Source: Chaetoderma sp. LZ-2023a
Taxonomy: Eukaryota; Mollusca; Caudofoveata; Chaetodermatida; Chaetodermatidae
DNA: 64,000 nucleotides
Assembly: GCA_034401795.1 (NCBI GenBank)
Contig: CM067370.1
Span: 65,282,812 to 65,346,811 of the forward strand
Direction of reading: 5' to 3'
Below, in pieces: positions 9,855 through 20,162 of this stretch. Each line of letters starts with the position of its first letter. Position 1 is the stretch's first letter. The notes below the pieces were generated by a model, which was not told where the DNA came from, made no database searches, and saw only the letters and a program-made list of their open reading frames with translations. Position numbers and translations under genes: made by a program.

Positions 9855-12395
9855 GCAGTCTGTTAGTCCGTTACTCATGCAGTTGGTCATCCGATCTGTC
9901 ACTCATGCAGTCGGTCATTCGGCCTGTCGGGCTGTGTCTCATGCAGTCGTCCGCTCTGTCAGTCATGCATTCAATCAGTCTATCACTCATGCAATCAGCC
10001 ATCCGATCTGTCACTAATTCAGTCGGTCAGTCACCCGATCTGTCATTCATGCTACCGGTCCGTTGGTCGATCGGTCGGTCATTATGCCTGTCAGTCCGCC
10101 ATTCAACCGATCTGTCACTCATGCAGTTCATCATGCATGCAGTCGATCAGCCGATCTGTCACTCGTGCAGTCAGTCAGTCATCTGCTCTGTCGTTCATGC
10201 AGTAAGTCAGTCAGTCATCTGGTCACTCATACGATCAGTCTGTCGGCCTGTCAGCTATCACCAGATCTCTCACTCATGCAGTCGATCAGTCCAGCAGTCA
10301 TACAGTCAGTCATCTGATCTGTCACTCATGCAGTAGGTTGGTCGGTCAGTCGGTCGGCCTGTCTGTCAGTCCATCACTCATACAGCTATCCGAGCTGTCA
10401 ATCACGCAGTCTGTCAGTCCTTCACTCCATTATTCATACAGCTATTCGAACTATCACTCACGCAGTCTGTCAGTCCGTCACTCATCCAGCTGGTCATTCG
10501 ATCTGTCACTCATGCTGTCAGTCGTTCGGTCTGTCGGTCTGCCTGTCAGTCCGTCATGCACGCAGTCATCGGTCCATCACTCACGCAGTCTGTCAGTCCG
10601 TCACTCATGCAGTCGATCAGTCCAGCAGTCATACAGTCAGTCATCTGATCTGTCACTCATGCAGTAGGTTGGTCGGTCAGTTGGTCGGCCTGTCTGTCAG
10701 TCCATCACTGATACAGCTATCCGAGCTGTCACTCACGCAGTCTGTCAGCCCGTCACTCCATTATTCATACAGCTATTCGAACTATCACTCACGCAGTCTG
10801 TCAGTCCGTCACTCATCCAGCTGGTCATCCGATCTGTCACTCATGCTGTCAGTCGTTCGGTCTGTCGGTCTGCCTGTCAGTCCGTCATGCACGCAGTCAT
10901 CGGTCCATCACTCACGCAGTCTGTCAGTCCGTCACTCATGCAGCGGGTTATCCGATCCGATCTGTCAGCCATGCAGTCGGTCGGTCATTCGATCGGAAGA
11001 GGAGGAGGCGGGATTGAGAGAGGAGAAGGAGGAAGAGGAGAAGATCGAGTCAGAAGGTGGCGAGGAGAAGATAGTGGAAGAGATGAGGAAGAGTTGCTAG
11101 GTGGTAGATTGGGGGAACAGTGAGTAACAACCTGACAACGGCGCACAGGAGGAGAATCACTCATGCAGTCTGTTAGTCTGTTACTCATGCAGTTGGTCAT
11201 CCGATCTGTCACGCATGCAGTCGGTCATTCGGCCTGTCGGGCTGTCTCTCATGCAGTCGTCCACTCTGTCAGTCATGCATTCAATCAGTCAGTCTGTCAG
11301 TCGATCGGTCAGTCAGCCATTTGTCATGTCAGTCATTCAACATATCTGTCACTCATGCAGCCCATCACTCATGCAGTCGGCCGTCCGATCTGTCACTCGA
11401 TCACCTGCACTGTCACTCATGCAGTAAGTCGGTCATTTGGTCCGTCCGCCTATCCATCTGTCTGTCACTCATGCAGTCATGAGATCTGTCACTCATGCAG
11501 TCGGTCATCTGATCTTTCACTCATGCAGTCAGTCATTCATCCGAACTATCACTCATGCAGTCAGTCGGCCTGTCCGTCAGTCCATCACTCATACAGCTAT
11601 CCGAGCTGTCACTCGTGCGGTCTGTTACTTGGTCATCTGATCTGTCACTCGTGCTGTCGGTCAGTCGGTCGATCGTCCAGTCACTATGTCCGTTAGTTCA
11701 TCATTCAACCAATCTGTTATTCATGCAGTTCATCACTCATGGAGTTGATCATCTGCTATGTCACTTATGCAGTAAGTTGGTCAATCGTTCTGTCGCGCAT
11801 TCAGTCGGTTGGTCGGCCTATCAGCCTGTCCATCAGCCCGCCACACACGCAGTCATCAGATCTCTCAATCATGCAGTCCGTAAGTCCATCACTCATCCAG
11901 TGGGTCATCTGATCGGGCCCTCATGCAGTAGCTTGGTCGGTCTGTCAGTCGGTCGGCCTGTCCGTCAGACCGTCACTCATATAGCTATCCGAGCTGTCAC
12001 TCATCCAGTCTGTCAGTCCGTCACTCATGCAGTTGGTCATCCGATCTGTCACTCATGCAGTCGGTTGGTCGGTCGGCCTGTCCGTTAGTTCATCACCCAT
12101 ACAGCTACGCGAGCTGTCACTCATGCAGTCTGTCAGTCCATCACTCATGCAGTTGGTCATTCGATCTGTCACTCATCCAGTCAGTCGTTCGGTCTGTCTC
12201 CCTATCTGTCAGTCCGTCAATCATGCAGCAGTCATCCGATCTGCAACTCATGTATCCCATCAGGGATAATGCAGTCCAATCCGCCACTCATGCAGTCAGT
12301 CCGTCATCCGATATGTCACTCATGCAGTTGGTCAGTCATCCGATCTGTCACTCGTGCAATTGGCCGGTCATCAGATCGATTACTCATGCGGTCGG
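9850..12395. repeat. Tetranucleotide-phased satellite, block 2
   Basis: Same 4-base words as block 1. The segment 9,849-10,994 matches 4,746-5,890. Inside it the start near 10,333 recurs at 10,664 (331 bp). At 10,994-11,157 it is broken by a GGA-rich fragment of the Penelope-like element, then restarts at the same point of the higher-order unit (11,158). From about 11,300 it is more diverged and ends near 12,395. Open frames of 143 and 177 codons inside it are repeat artefacts. Confidence 0.9.
10994..11157 (-). pseudogene. Fragment of the SGNH-like ORF 5' end inside satellite
   Basis: This GGAAGAGGAGGAGGCGGGAT-rich stretch matches 9,688-9,848 closely. That includes the non-repetitive part coding for the first 25 or so residues (the MSDSPPVRR start region) and the same junction to satellite. 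It corresponds to the N-terminal Pro/Ser-rich coding part only; the SGNH blocks are absent. Confidence 0.75.
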
Positions 12396-14214
12396 TTGAA
12401 AATTGTCAAAAAATCACACTCTCTTTCCCCTCCCATATCAATACAGCATCTATTTGTAATGTCAAGGTAGTCTGAGATGAGGTCAAAAAAGATCAGGATG
12501 TGCAATAACAAATGCAATAGTTTGCAAACTATTGTGAACGCGTTACGGGAACTGATTGCGCGTTACTAGTATTGTTGGCACGTTTACAACTAATTCACCT
12601 TTTTTAGCCTATCATTTCACTTAGTCGTTAATAATATTTACTTGCGATGTCTACATCTAATAGCAATAGCTGATTGACGTCAGTTGAAACCGAAAGCGAA
12701 ACAAAAATAGGTCACGTGATAAGAGGGATTTCCCTGTATGAATATTTATGAGATGCCCACTGAATACAATATAAACTAGATGGATAAGATCAGTAATTGC
12801 TGTAAAAATGCGTTATTTGACGATCGCGGTAACGGTGGAATTGCATCGTTTTATTGGCAGCATTGTGCAAATATGAACTTCTCCTGACACAATGAGATTA
12901 TATATATATAGCCTATAGACTGATTTACAATAATGAAATGCTATGACATAGCAGCTTTAACATTATTATATATTCAGACTGAATCCCCGAGGAAGGAGTG
13001 AGAATCTGTTATGGACACCCTCTGTAAAACGAAAGTGTATTAATCACTTGTATTAATCACTTGAGTAGTACGTGACTGTATGCTTCCTGGAAGAGATACG
13101 TGCTGCAAATGCACTAAAACTGCCAGAAATTACTGGTTTACTTGATAGAACAGATCCAGAAGCGGGCACCAGTTTGTTAGGTTTGTTTGAATAATGTTGC
13201 GATAAGTCAAGTTGGACGGACCTTGTATAGACTGTAATGCGGCACTGATAGCTACATGTTATAATTGACAGAATAGCGACCAACAAACCTTGGTTTAAGA
13301 TAAGGGCATGTAATGTGAAAAGAACATACTAATCCGGACTCCAGACCACTAACCAGTAACTGGTTACTTTTTAACACAAAGCCGTAAAGTCACTCGAGGA
13401 TCACGAGTTAGAATTAGCATCAGTCTGATTTAGACGCGGAGTTGGCATTCCGGATATATGGTTCCTGATAGCGCAGCTTATTGGCATGGTACTGTACCAA
13501 TACTAGTAATATACGGTAAGATGTTGGTCCAGTAGTGTTCCAGTAAGATACATTATTAGACAATGGTAATAGAGAATTTAAAAAAAAAACATTATTCGGA
13601 GTCACGTTTACATCTGGTGTTTTTAAAAGTAATGGTTTTGCATTCACATCCACGTGTATAGTTTCCTTATTATACTTTTAAGAATTCAAGTCACGGTCAT
13701 TATTGTATTTATTTGTATGATATTTGTAGCCATCACAGACAATTTGGTGTCATAATGTTGGTGCCAACAAATCTTACAATGCCAGAATTAGGCAATCTTG
13801 TTTCAGCATCTATGTAGTTGGTATCTGAGTTACCAACTTTGCACCAGTAACTGCCGCTGTGCCGATAAATAACCTGGTAACGATGAGTACGCACGCCTCT
13901 GTACTGCCACACTGCCAGCGGTTGCCATTGCCATGTATAACCCATGATCAGAATCCTCAAACATGAGACACATTTAAAGAATTGTCGATTAAACAAGTAA
14001 ATTTGTTCCTTTCTTGTCTAATAACGGGATGTTCTTCCAAATAAAGGTTTGACATATCGTCGTCAAAGTCCGTGGTGTATACATATGTTGCACAGTTATA
14101 GTCCGGGTGTGTGTGTGTGTGTGACTATGTAGTGAAATGGGGTTGCGTGAGCGTCGACTGTTGCAAGTAGGCAGCATTTATTTTCTCATGGGTTATGATT
14201 TAAGGAATCTCGGA
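12396..14214. other. Unassigned, no gene recognised
   Basis: AT-rich sequence with short open frames (77-87 codons, minus strand, 13,053-13,996) that carry no motif I know. Local structure: a perfect 20 bp palindrome at 12,515-12,534 and a 15 bp direct repeat (GTATTAATCACTTG) near 13,038-13,066. Confidence 0.5.
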
Positions 14215-14750
14215 CACGTGTTGGTCATCTTTGATTTCAAGATGGTTGCAATTTGGCCGTTAGTTCAGTCAATATTTCTCAAAGTAAATGAGTTATGAAC
14301 CGCATTTCAGCGGCTATACCTACATTTACGCAATCGTTGAATTTAATCGTGCCAGTATGAGATCGATATTTTAGGCGTTCATCTTGGATTTTCAAGATGA
14401 CCGCCATTAGGATGTTACTTTTGTCAATATCTCTAAAACTCTAAACGCCTTGAACCTAATCCAAATGTCTTTACCAACATTTATGTGGTCAAGTAATCAG
14501 ATAGTCGTATTGTGAGGTTGATATTTCACGCAGCTATCTTGGATTCTGATATGGTCGTGATTCAAAAGCTGTGTTTGCCAATATTTCAATAGATGTGAAT
14601 TTGAGTTGATGTCTCTGGTAGCATTGGCATTTCCGGGGATAGGAATCAGATAATAATATTGCCAATTTGATATTTCTGAATTCAAGGTGGTCATACATCG
14701 GAATATACTTTTGTCGTTATCTCAATCGAAATATTTCATCTAAAACAATT
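14215..14750. repeat. Degenerate tandem repeat, period about 150 bp, four units
   Basis: Recurring landmarks are TCAATATTTCTCAAAG (14,270), TCAATATCTCTAAAAC (14,427), CCAATATTTCAATAG (14,578) and GTCGTTATCTCAATCG (14,715). Each is preceded by a motif like ATCTTGGATTTTCAAGATG. Spacing is 140-157 bp. No coding potential is seen. Confidence 0.6.
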
Positions 14751-16139
14751 TAAACTGTCAGACCATACAGGACTGTCCTGCAGATTTAAATGACTACAGT
14801 CTCTCCTACTGCTTCCGCGTTGCTAGATCTGCGGCGTTTCTCGCTTGCCTCATATTTGCGGAGTTCTGTAGGTTCGTCTGCCCAAATCTTCTTGAGCAAT
14901 ATATCACAATGCATGCCCATTTAAAGAGTTCTACAACTGCATCAGGTGTTGTCTGTACTGCTGGCAGGACAGCGTTGTTTGCCATGCTATTTGGTCCACC
15001 CTAGATACAAGAGGCACGTATTATCCTGAGCGCATAGATTGGTTCGCAACTCTGACCAGTCTTGAAGCCAAGCACCAGCTGTAAGAGACAACATGTTGAA
15101 ACTGATTCAGAGCAAATTTCTAGAAATTGTTCCAGTTAGTCGTAGCAGGATCCTGAGCTTAGACCATTGAGTTGAGACATACAGAGATATTCCTCCAAAA
15201 CGCTATCACATTTGGTAATGGTGACCCATCCTTGCCTAGTCGTGAAAAGAATTGTGGGGGGCTGCGGTGGAAACGTTACGAGAACTTTGTAATGCACTCT
15301 TCTTCCTCAAGCCATGGATTTTTCCGATTGTATCTTCTCCGGTTATTGCAAGTAATCATGGTAAAGCAATGGCAATCACTGAACCGTTGGTCATTCATGG
15401 GTTTTAGCGGTAGACTTCTGTGATTGGCACTTGTCTCAGTGGCTGTTTCTTTAATGGTATTCAGCTAAGGTTGTCGACTGAGAATCATGACTCACCATCC
15501 TAGGTGTGGAAATCAACCTTTTTAGTAAGGCTAGAGCTAAATTGACTTCTAACGTATGAAGCAGCATCACTTCACCGCCTCCGCTCTGTGCTTATCTCAT
15601 TACTTTGCCTGGAAAATGTCGGTGCTAGCACTGGCATCAACTCACAAACTTATTCATCTATTGAAATATTGGTATGGTTATAATTACTATATAACTTGTC
15701 AGAACGCCCTCATAGCTGGCTTCTTGCAGAACAATATAGGGGAGACCGGGGCACATTCGGTGATTTTTCTTCTTTCGGACAAAATTATCTCTGCTAACAT
15801 GAGTCCATGATTTACCTTTCAAAGTTTAACATAGGCTGTAATGTATTCCTTAAAATTTCAGAGATTTCATCAGTCCTTGCTGACGTCAACTGACTGTTCC
15901 CCAGTGTGGTCCACCTCATTGGTTATAATGGGCCATTTGTTCAATATATAGAAAAGACACTTTGAAATTAAATTTATTCGGAAATTAAACGGAAAAAAAA
16001 TTAAAGTGACTGAGATTCCATTCATGCTGTTCACCAATCTCTCTCGTCAATATTTGACATATACCACAGCTCAGAGATTAAAAAACACAAACATGTCAGT
16101 TATTCAAACTTTGTATGCGGTGTAAAACATTATGTTGAA
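14751..16139. other. Unassigned, no gene recognised
   Basis: Short open frames only (15,172-15,423 and 15,556-15,810 on plus), without motifs. I see no repeat family or RNA gene here. Confidence 0.45.
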
Positions 16140-17100
16140 TATTTTGAACTAAATTTGCTTGTAAACCATTGCTACCAAGGGCAGTAATGGCTTCCGATCA
16201 AGTTCAAAATATTAAGCAGTGCCTTTTTATTTTGCTCTGGAAACACTTTAGTTATTTCCTGTACTGTAATCTGGGCCCTACTGGCTTTTCTAAAATTATC
16301 TACCGACCAAAATGTAAGTCTACACATAAACATCAAACATTCTTTTTAAATGCACGCATATCATTACCAATTGTCTCACAGTGGATCTACTTCAAATTAC
16401 AGTATTGGAGCGGAGAAGAACATCAGAACATTGTAACTAAATTAATATCTTATCTTCAAAGAAACAGCATAAACCGCAATCTGCTCCAGTATAATGCAGT
16501 ATGAAATGGAGAAAGATCCACCATGAATACAAAATAAAGCCCATTTTCTTCTACAGGATCGGGTAATACAGCAAAGATATCTTTGGGTTCTACATCAGAT
16601 GCATCATCTACCAAAGTTAATGTGAACAAGTCTGAATCTTCAGATGCACGTCGCATCAACTTAACTTCATAACCGGCTTCATCACCACCAATTAGTGTGT
16701 CCTAAACCTCACCAACATAAAGTACTCCACGGTTCCTGTTAGTAATGATTAAATATAATGTGTTGAATAATTTGAAGCTAATTTGGATGTGGGTGGGGGT
16801 GGGGGGGGGGGTCTGTTGCTCCCTAAGGTAGGGTTCGATGGCGTAAGTTTCCAAGACGTTTTCATAAACGCTGCTTTTCGCACAGGATGTTCAGTCCTAT
16901 ATTTTATATGTTCAGATTTCATGATTTCAGGAATTCCCTGACCAGTATAAACCCTGTTTACTAAGATGGGGAACAGTGGGCCGTGGCCCACTCTAACCAT
17001 ACAAGGTTGCCTATCTGTGCCCCCAGACTGGTCCACTCTAACCTTACCAGGCAGGGCCACTGTGCCGCGATGTTTTAACTTTATAGTTGACTTTCTCATA
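16140..17100 (-). pseudogene. Relict coding sequence, possibly a DNA-transposon or host-gene remnant
   Basis: Three minus-strand stretches read like protein but lie in different frames, separated by stops. Segment 16,800-17,099 includes VRKAAFMKTSWKLTPSNP. Segment 16,500-16,700 reads LYVGEV, a stop, then GGDEAGYEVKLMRRAS and PKDIFAVLPDP. Segment 16,170-16,320 includes AQITVQEITKVFPEQNK. The middle one resembles the small beta-strand C-terminal domains found after some DDE transposases, with the V(G)EV...EV..M.R pattern. I cannot name the family, and some of this may be chance. A G-run at 16,802-16,812 marks one break. Confidence 0.3.
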
Positions 17101-17279
17101 ATCCGGCATTTTAACTGGCACTTGTTAATCTGGCTATTTCTAATCTATTAGAAATCTATCAGGCTATGAAGTTAGAAAAACAAGACCTCGGCATAATATA
17201 GTACAAGAACATTTTGCTGACCAAGGTTTTATTGGCCGGTTGCACACCTATGGCTCAGGCAGGCCTAAGTTGCCGGCTG

Positions 17280-17453
17280 GGTGGTGGTGGTGGTGGTGGT
17301 GGTGGTGGTGGTGGTGGTGGTGGTGGTGGTGGTGGTGGTGGTGGTGGTGGTGGTGGTGGTGGTGGTGGTGTTGGTGGTGGTGGTAGTGGTGGTGGTGGTG
17401 GTGGTGGTGGTGGTGGTGGTGGTGGTGGTGGTGGTGGTGGTGGTGGTGGTGGT
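17280..17453. repeat. (GGT)n microsatellite
   Basis: Near-perfect GGT/TGG repeat with two single-base interruptions (TTG, TAG) and a short ATG-repeat end. The poly-Gly, poly-Val and poly-Thr frames over it are artefacts. Confidence 0.97.
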
Positions 17454-17493
17454 CATGATGATGATGTGAGTTTGCATATGGATGAAGAGATCA

Positions 17494-18062
<569 letters not shown>

Positions 18063-18484
18063 CGAAGTGAACGCACGCGTTTATTTAGCTCTGCAATTGC
18101 TGCCCGAATTTGCTAGTTTCTAGCGCGATTTTGTAGATAAATTTTATACATATATTTCGTATTAGTATTTCCTTTCAAACTTTATATTTAATTTGTAAAT
18201 TCTTGTCTTGGTTGGAGCGCATTTTGTGTCTCCATTTTCTCAAGGCATTCCTCTTAGCTGGCGGTTTCCGCCATTTAATAGGGCTCCTCTTACTGTGGTC
18301 AATGCAATACATTTCTCGCTGCGCCAGTCTGCTATTTCTATAGTTCGTAGGCTAGCGCATTATATTTGGCAAGATCGCTTGAGTGAGTGGATTTAATTCC
18401 TTTGTCATTTGTAAGCACAAGCCTAGTTCTTTAACTATATAAATCCTTATAGTCAGTTGGCTGTCCCCGGTCAACTCGAACAGA

Positions 18485-18683
18485 CTAACAAATATATGAC
18501 TTGACTATTTAATCATATATTTGTTAGCATACTTTAATCGGCTAGGTGTTAGTGAACCACTTAGAAAGTGGTTCAAACTAACAAGTATACGACTGTACTC
18601 TCTATTCGTATACTTGTTGGTAGACGTCAGGGTTTCAAAAGGGGACACTATTTATTTAGTGTTTAGCTCTTTCCCCGACGTCT
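18485..18683 (+). promoter_or_regulatory. Four consecutive stem-loops in the LINE 5' UTR
   Basis: Perfect inverted repeats follow one another. Stem 1: 18,485-18,499 with 18,513-18,527 (15 bp). Stem 2: 18,554-18,562 with 18,566-18,574 (9 bp, AGA loop). Stem 3: 18,580-18,592 with 18,606-18,618 (13 bp). Stem 4 is nested: AGACGTC 18,622-18,628 with 18,677-18,683, enclosing ACACTA 18,645-18,650 with 18,657-18,662. The start of ORF1 follows 62 bases later. The role is unknown; an RNA structure for translation, RNP assembly or processing is inferred. Confidence 0.65.
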
Positions 18684-18745
18684 TGGTGTTATATATTTGT
18701 ATTATATATTGTAGTAGTATGGGGTACTGCTTTTTATAAAACACC

Positions 18746-20155
18746 ATGGCCACCTCATATAAGCGTACCCTGAGTCTTAAAATCACGACAAAGGCGTGGG
18801 GTGTTTCGGCAATTGAGGTGTATCATGGGTTGAAGGATGTAGTTGGGGCAGGGCCACGGGTCCTTCAAGGTCTTGTTAATGTTTCCAAATCTGTATGGAA
18901 TGTCACCGTAGTTAATGAAAGTGTGAAGGAAAAGTTGCTTGACGAGGTCCTTGTCGTGAAGGGTGAGGTGTGTAATGTGGAGGAAATAGATTCTGATCGT
19001 CTATTAGTCAAGATGAAGGTTCCATTAGAGATCCCAGATGAACGGGTTATCATTGAATTGACCAAGTATGGCAAAGTGGACAAAGTAGAACACGAGACCT
19101 ATCCATTTGATCGAACCTTAGAAAATGGCATCAGAAGAATTTGGTTTGAAAAGGTAGAACAACCTCTCCCAAGCAAGGTCACCATAGATGGTCGATTTAT
19201 CTTGCCATTATGGTACAGGGGGCAAATCAAGGAGTGTAGAATCTGCTTAAGCACAGAACATCTTGCAACAGATTGCCCTAACAAAAACAAATGTCTAGTT
19301 TGTGGATCATCTGATCATTTTAAGTGGCGATGCCCGCAGAACAAATATGTCAAAAAGGGTGCTGATAAAAGTGCAGAGCAAGTTGTCTCTAAAGAGAATG
19401 TCATAGAACCGGTAGCTTCTGAGATTGTAGCTGAAATCCATACTAATGGGAAGCACGTTGCTAAGGAAAATGTCATTGAACCAGTAGTTGCTGAGATTGT
19501 AGCTAAAGTCCATGTTAATGAGAAGCATGGGGAAAAAACTAAGAATCCAATCGCTGTAGTTGCAGGCGATGAAATAGAGGTTCTAGATGAGGGGCTAAGT
19601 CTTACTCCAGTAACAAGTCAATCCAAGTTTGATGAGAGAGAGGCTAGTTCCACACAAGTTGAAGATGATGATAAATACCCTCTGGAAGAGAGTTTTAATT
19701 TAGGACAAGTAAAATTCAGGTCGCAAGATACTGAAACTAACTTTGATTTTCCACTGAGTACACTCAATCTAGACGATTTAAATAATATAGAGAAAGTAAT
19801 TGGTGTCTCGGATCGATTGAGTGGAACAAAGCGACAGAAAGATGGAGAGAGTTCTGAATCAGAAATAGAGGAAAGTGATATAGAAGACGATAATATGTCA
19901 GTCGCTGAATCTGATATATCCATTCAAACACAGAGTTCTAAATCACCTGATGAAATGGTCATGTACAGGTCAGAGGCAGGAGAGGTGTTAGTTCCATATG
20001 TGACAGCAAAGGGTGTTAAATATAGGCATCTGCGTCATGATTCAGATATATTAAAATATAAGCATTTGGAAAAAGTTGAGCTAAGTAATGCAGCGTTTGT
20101 GAGTAAAATAGGTAAATGGTCTAAGAGAGGGTCGAAAAAAACAAAATCTAGTTAG
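18746..20155 (+). CDS. LINE ORF1 protein with two CCHC zinc knuckles
   Basis: A 469-codon frame starting at an ATG in good context (CACCATGG). Residues 1-150 form a mixed alpha/beta region with no motif I can name. Two tandem CX2CX4HX4C knuckles lie at about residues 161-195 (CRICLSTEHLATDC and CLVCGSSDHFKWRC), typical of the RNA-binding ORF1 protein of Tx1-group LINEs. Next comes a 24-residue tandem duplication (KENVIEPV...), coded at 19,391-19,462 and 19,463-19,534. The acidic, Ser-rich stretch ESEIEESDIEDD and a basic C terminus follow. The protein would coat element RNA and accompany it to the nucleus. ORF2 starts 7 bases after its TAG, so ORF2 may be translated by reinitiation. Confidence 0.88.
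   Translation: MATSYKRTLSLKITTKAWGVSAIEVYHGLKDVVGAGPRVLQGLVNVSKSVWNVTVVNESVKEKLLDEVLVVKGEVCNVEEIDSDRLLVKMKVPLEIPDERVIIELTKYGKVDKVEHETYPFDRTLENGIRRIWFEKVEQPLPSKVTIDGRFILPLWYRGQIKECRICLSTEHLATDCPNKNKCLVCGSSDHFKWRCPQNKYVKKGADKSAEQVVSKENVIEPVASEIVAEIHTNGKHVAKENVIEPVVAEIVAKVHVNEKHGEKTKNPIAVVAGDEIEVLDEGLSLTPVTSQSKFDEREASSTQVEDDDKYPLEESFNLGQVKFRSQDTETNFDFPLSTLNLDDLNNIEKVIGVSDRLSGTKRQKDGESSESEIEESDIEDDNMSVAESDISIQTQSSKSPDEMVMYRSEAGEVLVPYVTAKGVKYRHLRHDSDILKYKHLEKVELSNAAFVSKIGKWSKRGSKKTKSS
19391..19534 (+). repeat. Tandem 72 bp duplication inside ORF1
   Basis: Two 72 bp units keep the reading frame and code for KENVIEPVASEIVAEI... and KENVIEPVVAEIVAKV.... Nucleotide divergence between the units shows the duplication is not brand new. 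Confidence 0.8.
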
Positions 20156-20162
20156 CTTAATA

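Noticed and set aside
6560..11157. Hammerhead ribozyme expected near some Penelope-like elements
   Set aside because: CTGATGA occurs in satellite words, but no matching GAAA and helix arrangement was found.
9905..12399. Further satellite frames (143, 177 and 114 codons)
   Set aside because: Same artefact as block 1; they repeat the same periodic peptide.
12515..12534. Perfect 20 bp palindrome as an operator or origin
   Set aside because: A palindrome of this length can occur by chance in 64 kb, and nothing nearby supports a function.
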